NCBI RefSeq assembly: GCF_000718095.1
Contig: NZ_JOEI01000017.1
Span: 130,840-194,839 of the forward strand
From: Streptomyces scopuliridis RB72
GTDB taxonomy: Bacteria > Actinomycetota > Actinomycetes > Streptomycetales > Streptomycetaceae
Direction of reading: 5' to 3'
Length of the DNA: 64,000 nucleotides
Shown: in pieces, positions 1 through 8,625 of the stretch
Numbering within the stretch: the stretch's first letter is position 1
Layout of the letters: the number at the start of each line of letters is the position of its first letter
Notes under the pieces: generated by a model
The model's input: the letters and a program-made list of their open reading frames with translations, nothing else
Databases searched by the model: none
What the model was told of the DNA's origin: nothing
Made by a program: the position numbers and the translations under genes

Positions 1-72
1 GCGTGGTGCGCCGGGCTTCTGGCGCTGGCGCTCGGGCTGTCGGGGGTGCTGTTCAGGGTGCGGACGGCGTGA
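1..72 (+). CDS. 3' end of a membrane-protein gene (partial)
   Basis: Frame 1 is open from the window edge and ends in TGA at 70-72. The 23 visible residues read as a hydrophobic helix (LLALALGLSGVLF) followed by a short basic tail, which fits the last transmembrane segment of an integral membrane protein. It converges with the phosphotransferase gene and overlaps its 3' end by 20 bases. No family can be named from so little sequence. Confidence 0.45.
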   Translation, partial: AWCAGLLALALGLSGVLFRVRTA

Positions 73-1282
73 GCGCCTCGGGCGGCCGGGCCGTACGGAA
101 CCAGTTCCGGTACGCGGCCACCACCTGCCGGTACGACGGCACCCCGACCGCCCCGGCCGCCCCTGACAGCTCCCGATCCGCTCCGGACGGCTCCTGGGCC
201 GCCGCCGCCAGCACGCGCTGGATCCGCCAGGCGGCCCGGGGCAGCAGCCGCAGGTTCAGCCCCGATCCCGGCCCGGGTCGCGCGCTCCGCCCCCGCCCCT
301 CACCGAGCAGCAGCGCCGTACGGATCACGTCCGTATAGACCGACTGGACGCGTTTATACGCGAGCAGCAGCGGGAGATCGTCCTCCCAGCCGTACGAACT
401 CCCCGCCCTCGCCCGCTCCACCGCCCGCTGCCACCGGCGCGCGACCCTGGCCTCCTCCCGGCGCGGATAGCGCATCAGATGGAGATGGGTGGCGAGGTCG
501 TAGAGCGGGTCGCCGATCATGGCGAGTTCCCAGTCGATGATCCACAGATCGCCGCGCCGGTCGACGATCAGGTTCTTCCGGTGCAGATCGCAGTGGAGGA
601 GCGAGAAGGGGCGCCGGTGCAGCTCGACGGCCCGCTTCCGCAGCCGGACGAGCGCCTCGGCGCCGACACCCAGTTCCTCGAAGAGCCCCTGGTACGGCTC
701 GCCGTGGCGCCGGTAGACCTGGTCCTCGGTGAACCCGATCAGCCGGTCCAGGAAGGCGGCCGAATCCCCGTCGTCCGTCCGGTCGGCCGCCGCACAGACC
801 CGCTTCACCTCGCGCTCTTCCAGCTTCTTCGGATCGATGGACACCAACTCGTTGAAGAACTGCTCCAGTTGGTCCACGTGACGACGGGACAGCCCCCGCG
901 ACAGTCCACGGCCCGGCAGATACCGGCCCGGCAGGCACCCGGCGCCGCCGTCCAGCGTCCCACCCTCGATGAAGCCCTGAAGACAGACGCCCCCGCCGAC
1001 CTCGATGATCTCCGGAATGCGGGTGATACGCCCCTGGAGCGCGGTGAGCAGCAGATCCTCGGAGGCGAAGCACCGCCGGTCGAACCAGAGCAGCCCCGGC
1101 CTGGGCGCGCGGAGCTTGGCGCGCGCGAACCGGGCGCTCAGCTCGCTCTCCTCGGGCAGCGGAAAGGCGTACGTCTCATGGTGATAGCCGTTGAGCGGGC
1201 CGATGACCCGCCGACCGTCGCGGCTCAGCTCGCCCGCTCGCAGACGGACCTCGGATGCCGGTGGTGCCGCATCGGCTGTCAT
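53..1282 (-). CDS. APH-family phosphotransferase (kinase-like fold)
   Basis: A protein of 409 residues. The kinase-type catalytic loop HCDLHRKN is at residues 230-237, with D232 as catalytic base and N237 as metal ligand. It is followed by the metal-binding IIDWE at about 248-252 and GDPLYDLATH. This is the aminoglycoside/choline phosphotransferase (APH) fold, whose members phosphorylate small-molecule hydroxyls or act on unknown cellular substrates. The N-terminal nucleotide-binding lobe is divergent. The gene lies downstream of devA-devB on the same strand after a gap of about 200 bases, so it may be a separate unit. The ATG at 1282 has no strong Shine-Dalgarno sequence, so the start is uncertain. 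The substrate cannot be told from the sequence, and a resistance role is not implied. Confidence 0.8.
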   Translation of the reverse strand: MTADAAPPASEVRLRAGELSRDGRRVIGPLNGYHHETYAFPLPEESELSARFARAKLRAPRPGLLWFDRRCFASEDLLLTALQGRITRIPEIIEVGGGVCLQGFIEGGTLDGGAGCLPGRYLPGRGLSRGLSRRHVDQLEQFFNELVSIDPKKLEEREVKRVCAAADRTDDGDSAAFLDRLIGFTEDQVYRRHGEPYQGLFEELGVGAEALVRLRKRAVELHRRPFSLLHCDLHRKNLIVDRRGDLWIIDWELAMIGDPLYDLATHLHLMRYPRREEARVARRWQRAVERARAGSSYGWEDDLPLLLAYKRVQSVYTDVIRTALLLGEGRGRSARPGPGSGLNLRLLPRAAWRIQRVLAAAAQEPSGADRELSGAAGAVGVPSYRQVVAAYRNWFRTARPPEALTPSAP

Positions 1283-1486
1283 CGCGCGTATGCCCTCGGT
1301 GCTCGTGCTGCCGTCGGCGGTCCCGCTCGCAGGGCCGCCGGGGCCTGCCCGACGGGCGGCCCCAGACGCGGAACGTACCTCTCCGAGGGTCGCGGCGGTG
1401 GGAAGTTACGCCATCTTCACCAACTCGGATCAGCGCGTCATGGCAGCTGACGCACCGTATCGGACAGAAATTCGAGGCGTGCCGCG

Positions 1487-2248
1487 CTACGGCAGTCGTC
1501 CATCTCTGCTGAGTTGGTCGGCCAAGGCGGCCAACTCACCGACACCCCCGGGAAGTTCATCGACCACCACCCGCGCCCCCACCTCGTACAGCACCTCGCT
1601 CTTGCTCTCGCGCGTCGCGTACCCGAGAAACCGGATGCCGAGCTGCTTGGCCGCGAGGAAGTCCGCCACCGCGTCCCCGATCATCACCGACTCCCCGGCC
1701 GCCGCACCGGTCGACGCGAGGGCCCGCGCCAGACAGTCGGGGTGCGGCTTGAGCCGGCGCGGATCGTGCGGGTCGTGCGTACGGCCGTGGATGTGCGGGC
1801 CGAAGCAGTCGGCGAGCCCGGTCCGTTCGAGATAGCGCCGCACCGCCCGCGGCGAGTTGTTGGTCGTCACCGCCAGGACGACGCCCGCGTCGCTGAGCGC
1901 CCGTATCAGCTCCGCCGCGCGCACGGACGGTACGGCGGACTCCGTCGCCAGGACCTCTTCCTCGGTGAGCCGCGCCTCCAGCTCGGACACCAGCGCGCTG
2001 CCCGGGTCGAGCTCCCCCACCGCCCGCAGGATGACCTGCGGATCGGTCACGGGACCGCCGTCCTCGGTCCGTACGCGGCGACGCACCCCGGCGGGCAGCC
2101 AGTCGAGCAGCCGGCCGGCCACCTCGGGCGCGGGGTGGTTACGGAAGAGCGCGCAGACAGGTCCGTCGAAGTCGAAGAGCACGCACCTGACCGAATCCGG
2201 CGGATCGACCGGGGCCATCGAGTCGAGCGGGTCGAGCGGGTCGGTCAC
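1487..2248 (-). CDS. devB: HAD-superfamily phosphatase DevB
   Basis: 253 residues from the GTG at 2248, chosen because GGAG sits four bases upstream. The HAD motif I FDFDGPVCALF lies near residues 25-35. Motif II (TTNNSPRAV) and a motif III/IV region (KPHPDCLARAL, then MIGDAVADFLAAKQLGI) follow, which makes it a phosphoglycolate-phosphatase-like haloacid dehalogenase phosphatase. Length and motifs are complete. It sits 110 bases downstream of the GntR gene on the same strand. The devA-devB pair is known in S. coelicolor, where devB lies downstream of devA and both affect aerial development. The physiological substrate is not evident. An ATG at 2218 is an alternative start. Confidence 0.85.
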   Translation of the reverse strand: MTDPLDPLDSMAPVDPPDSVRCVLFDFDGPVCALFRNHPAPEVAGRLLDWLPAGVRRRVRTEDGGPVTDPQVILRAVGELDPGSALVSELEARLTEEEVLATESAVPSVRAAELIRALSDAGVVLAVTTNNSPRAVRRYLERTGLADCFGPHIHGRTHDPHDPRRLKPHPDCLARALASTGAAAGESVMIGDAVADFLAAKQLGIRFLGYATRESKSEVLYEVGARVVVDELPGGVGELAALADQLSRDGRLP

Positions 2249-2358
2249 GTCGCTCCGTCCGTCGGGGCGGAGGGCGGGCAGACAGCACCTCCGCACCCCA
2301 TCTTCCCCCCAACCACTTCCCCAACCACCGCCCCGGAGCGGACAGTCGGCGCCCGGCG

Positions 2359-3306
2359 TCAGCCCAGCGCGAGATCCGTGGCGATCGTGTCCCACAGGGC
2401 GTCGAACCACGCCTGCGACTCCGCCACGAACGCCTTGTCCCGGCGCAGTCGCGTCTCCCCCGACACGAAGGAGAACAACGGCGACTTGTCCCCCAGCGCG
2501 TCATACATCTCCACGGACGTCCGGCCGATCTCGGCCTCGCGCACCGTGACCTTGTAGTACGCGAGCAGCGCCTCCGCGCCGTTGAGGACATACAGCTTGA
2601 CGGACGGGGTGAACGGCAGCGCCTTGAACCGTACGTCCACATCGATGCCCGCCGAGCGCATCCCCACCAGATGGTCGCTCAGCACCGTGCCATGGGCGTT
2701 GCGCTGCTGGAGCCAGCGCTGATGGACGAGATCGCCCTCGTCCGGATGGGTGTCGGCGGTGCTGACCGACCGGGGGAAGGCCAGCTCGATGTTCCGGTTG
2801 GGCAGCAGCACGCGGACGGTGACGCTGCTCGGCGCGACGGAACGGTCCTGGATCCGCAGCCGCTGCTCCCCGAGAGCCGCGCTCAGGGACTCGGCCGTCA
2901 GACAGAGCGCGTCGACCCGTACATGGTCGGCCCGGAACGCCTCCGTGATCCGGGGGCGCAGCGCGACCATCGTCTCCTGGGGCGTCTCGTCCGCGCCCGC
3001 GTCACTTGCCACGCCTGCCCCACCCGCCCCACTCGCCCCGCGCGGGACGGCGGAACGGTCGGCGATACGCGGCGGAGCACCCCTGGTGACCTCGGTCAGC
3101 AGCCCGTCCTCCTGAAGGCTGCGCAGGGCGCGGCGGATCACTCCGCGCTGCACCCCGAACGCCTCGACCAGGCTCTTCTGCGTCGGTATGGGCTGACCGG
3201 CGGCCAGCTCGCCCGACTCGATACGGGCGCGCAGAGCCTCGGCCACCTCCTCCGACGTGGGTTTCCCGGTGCCGTTCACAGCAGCGCTCCCACTCTCCGA
3301 GGTCAC
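2359..3306 (-). CDS. devA: GntR-family developmental regulator DevA
   Basis: 315 residues. The N-terminal winged helix-turn-helix of the GntR family spans about residues 17-75 (EALRARIESGELAAGQPIPT, then LVEAFGVQRGVIRRALRSLQ). A low-complexity Gly/Ala linker (about 85-110) leads to a C-terminal domain without an obvious catalytic motif. Adjacency to the HAD phosphatase and the gene order match devA-devB of S. coelicolor. There DevA is needed for normal aerial hyphae and is reported to repress itself (recall, not shown here). The upstream region holds a dense set of AGTTG half-sites annotated separately, which fits autoregulation. Confidence 0.85.
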   Translation of the reverse strand: MTSESGSAAVNGTGKPTSEEVAEALRARIESGELAAGQPIPTQKSLVEAFGVQRGVIRRALRSLQEDGLLTEVTRGAPPRIADRSAVPRGASGAGGAGVASDAGADETPQETMVALRPRITEAFRADHVRVDALCLTAESLSAALGEQRLRIQDRSVAPSSVTVRVLLPNRNIELAFPRSVSTADTHPDEGDLVHQRWLQQRNAHGTVLSDHLVGMRSAGIDVDVRFKALPFTPSVKLYVLNGAEALLAYYKVTVREAEIGRTSVEMYDALGDKSPLFSFVSGETRLRRDKAFVAESQAWFDALWDTIATDLALG

Positions 3307-3317
3307 CCCAACACGTT

Positions 3318-3430
3318 ACAACTTCTCGCCATCCAGCGGGAGTTGTCGGGGAAGTTGGAGGCGAAGTTGTTTATGGATCGAGCCAGAGAGGGACAACTCC
3401 CCTAGTTGGCTGTCAGTTGGTGACCAACTG
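3318..3430. promoter_or_regulatory. AGTTG/CAACT half-site array between devA and the small membrane gene
   Basis: The region holds a perfect 17-base palindrome, CAGTTGGTGACCAACTG, at 3414-3430. An inverted pair CAACT-N5-AGTTG is at 3394-3408, and a wider pair ACAACT (3318-3323) / AGTTGT (3341-3346) lies to the left. Further half-sites AGTTG occur at 3353 and 3365. Repeated half-sites in both orientations upstream of a GntR gene are typical of a dimeric regulator binding its own promoter. Binding by DevA is inferred. A role for the divergent small gene at 3483 is also possible. Confidence 0.55.
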
Positions 3431-3482
3431 AGGCCAAGTCCATGTCTGCCGCGAGTTCTCCGCCTTCGAAGGAGCAACCGCC

Positions 3483-3674
3483 ATGCCTCTGCTCGCACTC
3501 GTCATCGCAACCTTCGGCCTCGGACTTGAGCAGCTGGTCCAGTGGCGCTTCGGCCCCATGGGGATCGTCGCACTCATCCTGCTCAGTATCGGGATCAAGT
3601 CCAGGAACAGCACCTGCGCGGGGATCGGCGCGGTGGTCCTGATCCTGCTGGTCACGCACCCGGGGCCGGGCTAG
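3483..3674 (+). CDS. Small two-helix membrane protein
   Basis: 63 residues from the ATG at 3483, preceded by GAAGGAG about 10 bases upstream. Two hydrophobic segments (LLALVIATFGLGLEQLV and IGAVVLILLVTH) flank a short basic/polar middle, so this is a small integral membrane protein. It is divergent from devA and shares its operator-rich intergenic region, so co-regulation is plausible. The TAG stop directly abuts the inverted-repeat element at 3681-3827. I know of no assigned function; small proteins of this type are common next to devA in Streptomyces (recall). Confidence 0.7.
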   Translation: MPLLALVIATFGLGLEQLVQWRFGPMGIVALILLSIGIKSRNSTCAGIGAVVLILLVTHPGPG

Positions 3675-3680
3675 TGCCGT

Positions 3681-3827
3681 GACCGGCAATGTTTGCCCCG
3701 AAGGAGCGTCGTCCAGTGCGTGCGATCGCAAGGCGGCCGGGAGCCCTTGTAGCGGAGCTACCAGGGCTTTTGGCCAACGCCGCGAGCGTGCGTGATGGGC
3801 GACGCGACGGGGCAAAGCTTGGCGACC
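3681..3827. repeat. Long imperfect inverted repeat, MITE-like
   Basis: A stretch of about 147 bases folds on itself. The outer arms GACCGGCAATGTTTGCCCCG (3681-3700) and CGGGGCAAAGCTTGGCGACC (3808-3827) pair at 15 of 20 positions. The inner arms 3742-3753 and 3757-3768 pair around a GGA loop, and the middle pairs partially (GCGTCG against CGACGC, GCGTGCGATCGC against GCGAGCGTGCGT). The right-hand apex is followed by TTTT, so it can also act as a bidirectional terminator. Similar long inverted repeats recur between genes in Streptomyces genomes (recall). No transposase is present. It carries the final codons of the acetyltransferase gene. Confidence 0.6.
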
Positions 3828-5011
3828 GCCGCCGCCCCCGGCCGCTCCTCGGTCAGCAGACCGAGCGCCGCGAGCCGCACCGCCGATTCGTCCCCCAGGT
3901 ACAGCGCGCCCAACTCCCGTACGTCCAGAGCGATATCCGGCGACTCCGTGGTCGGCGCGCAGACCCCGCCCTCCGCCGTCCCCTCCAGCCGGAACCGGCC
4001 GCCCGCCAGACCGTCCTTGTCGTGGATCTCCAGCGTCAGCGTGGCCGGCACGGCGTACGTACGCGCCTCCAGGGCCCGTACGGTGTCGAGGATCCGCACC
4101 CACAGGAAGTCCGCCTGCGTCACGATCCGCGCCGCGCGGGGGTCCGGGAGGAGCCCGGTCAGCAGATCGTCCGCGGCGCGGTGCCCAGTCCTGACCGTGG
4201 TGATCCAGTCGACCGAGCAGACGAAGCGCCACAGAGCGCTCTCCGCCGCCGGGGTCAGCGCGATCAGCTTCCGCACCGACGCGGTGTTCAGCGGCTGCTT
4301 GGCATCGCCCCAGTGGCCGTCGGAGGCGTAGGTGACCAGGCCCTCGATCTCACCGGCCGCCGAGCGGTACACCGCGTTGAAGGGCTCCGTCCACGGCAGG
4401 GCGCTCGCCGCCTGGCCGGTGTCGACGCGCCACCAGTGGTCGTCACGGCTCACCGCGCCGGGCTGACGCGTCCGGAAGCGCTGATGGAGATCCGGGCCGA
4501 GTTTCCGTACGTCCGCGAGGTCGACCAGATCGATCCGGCCGCCGTCGTCCGGCCCCGCCCACCGGGGATCAAGTCCCGTACGTGCCACCTCGATCGCCCA
4601 CTCGGTGACCCAGGCGGCGGGGCCGAACCCGTACCGTCCGTAGATCGGGTACTCGGCGGCGATCAGCGTCGCGACGGCGTCCCCGCGCTCCTTCGCCGCC
4701 GCCAGATCGGCGGCCATCATCCGGCCGAGCAGCCCGCGCCGGCGGTGGGTGGGCGACACGGTCACGTTGGTGACCGCGTCGGCGGGAACCGCGGCGCCGC
4801 CGACGACCGTGAGCTCCTGCGCGAAGGACCGGAAGGTGGCGACGCAGCGCCCGTCGTCGAAGACCCCCCGCGTACGGGCCAGATCGAAATGGGCGAGCTT
4901 GTCCGCCACGTAATCGTCCGGGACGCGCGGCGGCCGGAGGAACCCGGTGTCAACGGCCCGCAACCAGTCGGAAAGCTCGGATTCGGTGACCGTACGGACG
5001 TCAAGGCTCAT
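3758..5011 (-). CDS. Eis-like GNAT N-acetyltransferase
   Basis: 417 residues from the ATG at 5011 (MSLDVRTV). The N-terminal GNAT domain contains [20 protein letters not shown] (about residues 80-100), the acetyl-CoA binding R/Q-x-x-G-x-G/A signature. A second acetyltransferase lobe and a C-terminal sterol-carrier-like domain ([19 protein letters not shown]) follow. This three-part layout of about 400 residues matches the enhanced-intracellular-survival (Eis) family, which acetylates amines and lysines. The last 23 or so codons lie inside the inverted-repeat element at 3681-3827, so the native C-terminus seems to have been replaced. No strong ribosome-binding site is visible. The substrate is unknown. 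Confidence 0.85.
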   Translation of the reverse strand: MSLDVRTVTESELSDWLRAVDTGFLRPPRVPDDYVADKLAHFDLARTRGVFDDGRCVATFRSFAQELTVVGGAAVPADAVTNVTVSPTHRRRGLLGRMMAADLAAAKERGDAVATLIAAEYPIYGRYGFGPAAWVTEWAIEVARTGLDPRWAGPDDGGRIDLVDLADVRKLGPDLHQRFRTRQPGAVSRDDHWWRVDTGQAASALPWTEPFNAVYRSAAGEIEGLVTYASDGHWGDAKQPLNTASVRKLIALTPAAESALWRFVCSVDWITTVRTGHRAADDLLTGLLPDPRAARIVTQADFLWVRILDTVRALEARTYAVPATLTLEIHDKDGLAGGRFRLEGTAEGGVCAPTTESPDIALDVRELGALYLGDESAVRLAALGLLTEERPGAAAVAKLCPVASPITHARGVGQKPW

Positions 5012-5092
5012 GGCCGTCACGCTAAGCGGTCCCGGCGCCCCGCCGCATCCCGGTTTTCGCCGCCGCCACCGGCCCCGGAAGCCCCGCGGTCC

Positions 5093-5220
5093 CCCGAAAC
5101 CCCCGCAGTCCCCGCAGTCCCCGAAACCCCCGCACTCCCCGCAGTCCCCGCAGTCCCCGCAGTCCCCGCAGTCCCCGCAGTCCCCGCAGTCCCCGAAACC
5201 CCCGCAGTCCCCGCAGTCCC
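5093..5220. repeat. Tandem 9-base repeat array
   Basis: About 14 head-to-tail copies of the nonamer CAGTCCCCG, with variant copies CGAAACCCC and CACTCCCCG spaced through the array. It fills the gap between the acetyltransferase start (5011) and the asparaginase stop (5229). No supported gene covers it; frames running through it give only low-complexity Cys/Gly/Asp or Pro/Gln/Ser runs. Confidence 0.9.
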
Positions 5221-5228
5221 CAGGAACC

Positions 5229-6203
5229 TCAGAACGCCGCCCGCACCGCCCCGACCTCCACACCGCCGCCCAGCAGCGGCTCCCGCCCGATCCGGCCAAG
5301 CACCTCGGCCTCCACGCCCAGCAGTTGGAGCGCCCGCGTCAGCACAGGTCCCAGCGCCCGGCCCCCGCCGTCGTCAATCTTGAAGGCCAGCGCCCGGCCG
5401 TCCGGCAGCGCCACCGCCTGGACCGCCTCCGCGCCCGTCTTCGCGAGCGTGCCCGGCATCTCCGTCATCAGCCAGGTGTCGGACCTGCGCGTCCCCCCGA
5501 CGTACTCGGGATGGGCGCGCATCGCGTCCGCCACCCGCCGCTCCGCCGACCCCGGCGCCGCGAGGACGAAGTGGCGGAAGGCACGGGCGAGACCGGTGAG
5601 GCTGATCGCCATCAGCGGGGCGCCGCAGCCGTCCGTACCGATCGTGGGGACCCGCTCGGCCGCCGTCTCCTCGATCACCGTCCGGACGAGCCGCTGCAAC
5701 GGATGCGCCGGGTCCAGATAGCTCTCCGTCGGCCAGCCGTTGCGCACGCAGGCCGCCAGCATCGCCGTGTGCTTGCCCGAACAGTTCATGATGATCCGGT
5801 CCCGCACCCCGCCGGCGGCGAGATACGCCTCCGCCTCGATCCGGTCGAGCGGCAGATCCGGCGGCGTCCGCAGATCGTCGGCCGTCAGCCCGTGCTCGGC
5901 GAGCATCGTACGGACGAGAGCGAGATGGAACGCCTCGCCCGCGTGGCTCGCCGCCGCCAGCGCCAGCCGCTCCCCCGACAGCTCCACCCCGGCCCGCAGC
6001 ACGGCCGCCGCCTGCATCGGCTTGTTGCTGGAGCGGGGAAAGACCGGGGCCTCGGGGTCACCGAGCTCCAGCTCGACCGTGCCGTCGGCCGCCAGCAGCA
6101 CCAGCGTCCCCCGGTGACTGCCCTCGACAAAACCGGAGCGTACGACCTCGGCGAGCACCGGCGGCACGGCCGGGGATATGGCGTGGGAACTGGAGGACAT
6201 CAT
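5229..6203 (-). CDS. Asparaginase II-type protein
   Basis: 324 residues. It has the L-asparaginase II (bacterial/plant R. etli type) family signatures [11 protein letters not shown] (about 56-66), [11 protein letters not shown] (about 80-90), [13 protein letters not shown] (about 139-151), [14 protein letters not shown] (about 195-208) and KIDDGGGRA near the end. This family hydrolyses L-asparagine to aspartate and ammonia and is unrelated to the classical type I/II enzymes. Two ATG codons are adjacent. The second, at 6200, has the better spacing from GGAAGG. There is no signal peptide, so it is cytoplasmic. It precedes the tandem-repeat region and the Eis-like gene. Confidence 0.85.
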   Translation of the reverse strand: MMSSSSHAISPAVPPVLAEVVRSGFVEGSHRGTLVLLAADGTVELELGDPEAPVFPRSSNKPMQAAAVLRAGVELSGERLALAAASHAGEAFHLALVRTMLAEHGLTADDLRTPPDLPLDRIEAEAYLAAGGVRDRIIMNCSGKHTAMLAACVRNGWPTESYLDPAHPLQRLVRTVIEETAAERVPTIGTDGCGAPLMAISLTGLARAFRHFVLAAPGSAERRVADAMRAHPEYVGGTRRSDTWLMTEMPGTLAKTGAEAVQAVALPDGRALAFKIDDGGGRALGPVLTRALQLLGVEAEVLGRIGREPLLGGGVEVGAVRAAF

Positions 6204-6330
6204 CGGCCTTCCGGGGCTGGGCGGTACCCGCTCGCGCGGTCCGGTACGGATCCGTACGGATCAACGATGATCCACAGGTCCCGATACCGGGTCCCGATAC
6301 CGATTCCCGACACGGATGGACACGGAATCA

Positions 6331-7008
6331 CTACGTCAGCAGGTCGTCTACTTGGGCTTCACCCTCACGGTACCTGCGGGCGATCTCCGCGCTGCAGTCG
6401 TCCGCCGTCCGCTGCAACTGATGGCGCCGGCGCGAGAGCTGCTGCTCGTTGCGTACCAGCCGCCCCATCGCCGTATGCAGCTCCTCGTCCGTACGGGCCG
6501 CCAGGTCCGACAGCTCCACCTCGGCGAGTGTCTCGGCGGCCAGCAGGCGGTACTCCTCGCTGCGCGGTGTGGAGAGCGTGACATGGCGGGCGGACGAGCG
6601 GTGCCGCGAAGGCGTGTCGGTCAGGATCTCCGACAGCCGGTCGACCACCCGGGTCTCGGGGGCGGTACGGCGGGCCAGCTCGGCCCGCAGGATGTCGATC
6701 CGGCCCTGGAGAAGCCGCCGCAGATAGCTCAGATCGGCTTCGTCCCGCTGCGAGTCACGGCGCAGCGCGCGCAGTTCGGGCAGCCGCAGCACACCGAAGT
6801 CGTACGGCCGGGGCGCGGGCAGCGTGCCCTCACCGCCGGTGCGCTGCACGGGCGGCCGGGGCCCCCCGCTCCCCGGGGCCGCTCCTCCCGGCCGCGTTCC
6901 CGCCCCGTGGTCCGCACCCGGACCGGCGGCCGGTCCGCTGCCTGTCCCGGTGGTCGTACGGGTCGTCGGTACGGGACCGGGCGGCTGCCCGGCGCCAGAT
7001 GTGCTCAT
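6331..7008 (-). CDS. rsiG: c-di-GMP-dependent anti-sigma factor RsiG
   Basis: 225 residues: a disordered Pro/Gly-rich N-terminus (1-65), then two long helices. The c-di-GMP signature E-x3-S-x2-R-x3-Q-x3-D occurs twice and intact: E90/S94/R97/Q101/D105 in [16 protein letters not shown], and E188/S192/R195/Q199/D203 in the second helix. This doubled motif defines RsiG. In S. venezuelae RsiG binds a c-di-GMP dimer and then sequesters the sporulation sigma factor WhiG. It is likely cytoplasmic and controls entry into sporulation. It is divergent from dtd and about 3 kb from devA, another developmental gene. The identification rests on the exact double motif. Confidence 0.92.
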   Translation of the reverse strand: MSTSGAGQPPGPVPTTRTTTGTGSGPAAGPGADHGAGTRPGGAAPGSGGPRPPVQRTGGEGTLPAPRPYDFGVLRLPELRALRRDSQRDEADLSYLRRLLQGRIDILRAELARRTAPETRVVDRLSEILTDTPSRHRSSARHVTLSTPRSEEYRLLAAETLAEVELSDLAARTDEELHTAMGRLVRNEQQLSRRRHQLQRTADDCSAEIARRYREGEAQVDDLLT

Positions 7009-7175
7009 CGCGCGTACTTCCCCTCACTCCGCTGGAGAGACCCCTGCCCCTATCCGCTGGGAACCCCCATCCCTCGACAGGTACGCAGAACGCACCGCCT
7101 CCGTGCATCGTGCCACTCCCACGACCGCGCATGCGGGCACTCTGCACCCGTTCGGCCCCCGATAGGTTGGTCCGT

Positions 7176-7613
7176 ATGCGTGCAGTGGTGCAGAGAGTCG
7201 ACGGCGCGAGCGTCGTGGCCGTGACGGAGTCCGGGCCGGAAACCGTCGGCGAGATCATCGGTGAGGGCTTGTGTGTGCTGGTGGGAGTCACCCACGAGGA
7301 CACGGTGGAGCAGGCGGAACGGCTGGCCCGCAAGCTCTGGTCGATACGGATGCTGGAGGGCGAGAAGTCCTGTTCAGAGGTGAACGCGCCGCTCCTGGTG
7401 ATCTCGCAGTTCACTCTCTACGGGGACGCCCGGAAGGGCCGCCGCCCCACCTGGAACGCGGCGGCGCCGGGCGACGTGGCCGAGCCGCTGGTCGACGAGG
7501 TGGTGGCGCGGCTGCGGGCGCTGGGCGCGAAGGTCGAGACGGGCCGGTTCGGAGCGGAGATGCGGGTCTCGCTCACGAATCACGGCCCGTTCACGGTGCT
7601 GCTGGACATGTAA
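7176..7613 (+). CDS. dtd: D-aminoacyl-tRNA deacylase
   Basis: 145 residues, complete. It has the DTD motifs [17 protein letters not shown] (about 76-92) and NHGPFT near the C-terminus, the residues that form the active site across the dimer. The protein removes D-amino acids mischarged on tRNA in the cytoplasm. The segment before SQFTLYG is shorter than in E. coli, as is usual in actinomycete homologues. A -10-like TAGGTT ends seven bases before the ATG and no Shine-Dalgarno is present, so the message may be leaderless. It is divergent from rsiG. Confidence 0.93.
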   Translation: MRAVVQRVDGASVVAVTESGPETVGEIIGEGLCVLVGVTHEDTVEQAERLARKLWSIRMLEGEKSCSEVNAPLLVISQFTLYGDARKGRRPTWNAAAPGDVAEPLVDEVVARLRALGAKVETGRFGAEMRVSLTNHGPFTVLLDM

Positions 7614-7649
7614 GACGCGGGTGAGGCGTGGCGGAAAGCTGAGTGCGTG

Positions 7650-8615
7650 CTACGCCTCGACAACCGTTTCCTGCGCCGCCGCCGTGTCCCCGGCCAGCAG
7701 TTCCGCGTCCAGCGGCACATTGCGCTTGATCAGGGCCAGCGCGATCGGCCCCAGCTCGTGATGGCGGGCCGAGGTGGTGATGAAGCCCAGCTGGCGCCCC
7801 TCGGCGCCGTCGGCGGCGAGCCGGACCGGCGTGCCATGGCCCGGCAGATGGACCTCGCTGCCGTCCAGGTGCAGGAAGACCAGCCGGCGCGGCGGCTTTC
7901 CCAGGTTCTGCACACGGGCCACGGTCTCCTGGCCCCGGTAGCAGCCCTTGTCGAGATGGACCGCCGTGCCGATCAGCCCCACCTCGTGCGGGATGGTCCG
8001 GTGGTCGGTCTCGAAGCCCAGGCGCGGCCGGTGGCCTTCGATCCGCAGCGCCTCGTACGCGAGGATCCCGGCGACCGGGCCGTGCGCGGCGGCGTACGAC
8101 TCCAGGTCGGCGCGGGGCAGGAAGAGATCCCGGCCGTACGGGGTCTCCCGTACGGCCACGCCCTCGGGCACCTCGGCGATGGAGCCCGCCGGCAGATGGA
8201 CGACGGCGAAGTCGTCCGTACGGTCCGCGACCTCGACCCGGTAGAAGAACTTCATCGACTCCAGGTAGGCGATCAGCGCCTCCTGCGTGCCGGGCTCGAC
8301 ATGTGCCCAGACCGTCGTGCCGTCGTCCACGAGATACAGCGCGTGCTCGATATGGCCGTGCGGGGAGAGGATCAGCGCCTCGGTGGCCCGGCCGGCGGGC
8401 AGCTCGCTGACGTGCTGGGTGAGCAGCAGATGCAGCCAGCTCAGCCGGTCGTCCCCGGTGACGGTGACGACTCCGCGGTGCGAGAGATCCACCAGTCCGG
8501 TGCCGTCGGCGAGGGCCCGTTGCTCGCGGAACAGATCACCGTAGTGGGCGGCGACACCTTCGTCCTGTCCTTCGGCGGCGACGGCTCCAGGCAGGGACAG
8601 CAGAGGGCTCTTCAT
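7650..8615 (-). CDS. ygfZ: YgfZ/GcvT-domain folate-binding protein
   Basis: 321 residues from the ATG at 8615 (MKSPLLSLPG). The hallmark KGCYRGQE (about residues 226-233) is the YgfZ signature containing the conserved Cys. An N-terminal GcvT-like folate-binding fold (LVDLSHRGVVTVTGDDRLSWLHLLLTQ) precedes it. YgfZ (IBA57) proteins help assemble or repair iron-sulfur enzymes in a tetrahydrofolate-dependent way. It lies 10 bases downstream of nur on the same strand, so the two are probably co-transcribed. That links metal homeostasis with Fe-S maintenance, which is inference. Confidence 0.9.
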   Translation of the reverse strand: MKSPLLSLPGAVAAEGQDEGVAAHYGDLFREQRALADGTGLVDLSHRGVVTVTGDDRLSWLHLLLTQHVSELPAGRATEALILSPHGHIEHALYLVDDGTTVWAHVEPGTQEALIAYLESMKFFYRVEVADRTDDFAVVHLPAGSIAEVPEGVAVRETPYGRDLFLPRADLESYAAAHGPVAGILAYEALRIEGHRPRLGFETDHRTIPHEVGLIGTAVHLDKGCYRGQETVARVQNLGKPPRRLVFLHLDGSEVHLPGHGTPVRLAADGAEGRQLGFITTSARHHELGPIALALIKRNVPLDAELLAGDTAAAQETVVEA

Positions 8616-8625
8616 AGTGATTAGC

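Noticed and set aside
479..1450. Long plus-strand open frame opposite the phosphotransferase
   Set aside because: Shadow frame of a high-GC gene; low-complexity Arg/Pro/Gly composition, no motif, and the opposite strand has a clear kinase signature.
5093..5220. CRISPR or coding repeat domain
   Set aside because: Nine-base units are too short for CRISPR, and no frame over them joins a credible protein.
3689..5383. 564-codon plus-strand frame over the acetyltransferase and the nonamer array
   Set aside because: Antisense frame; the repeat part only gives PAVPAVP runs. No ribosome-binding site or domain.
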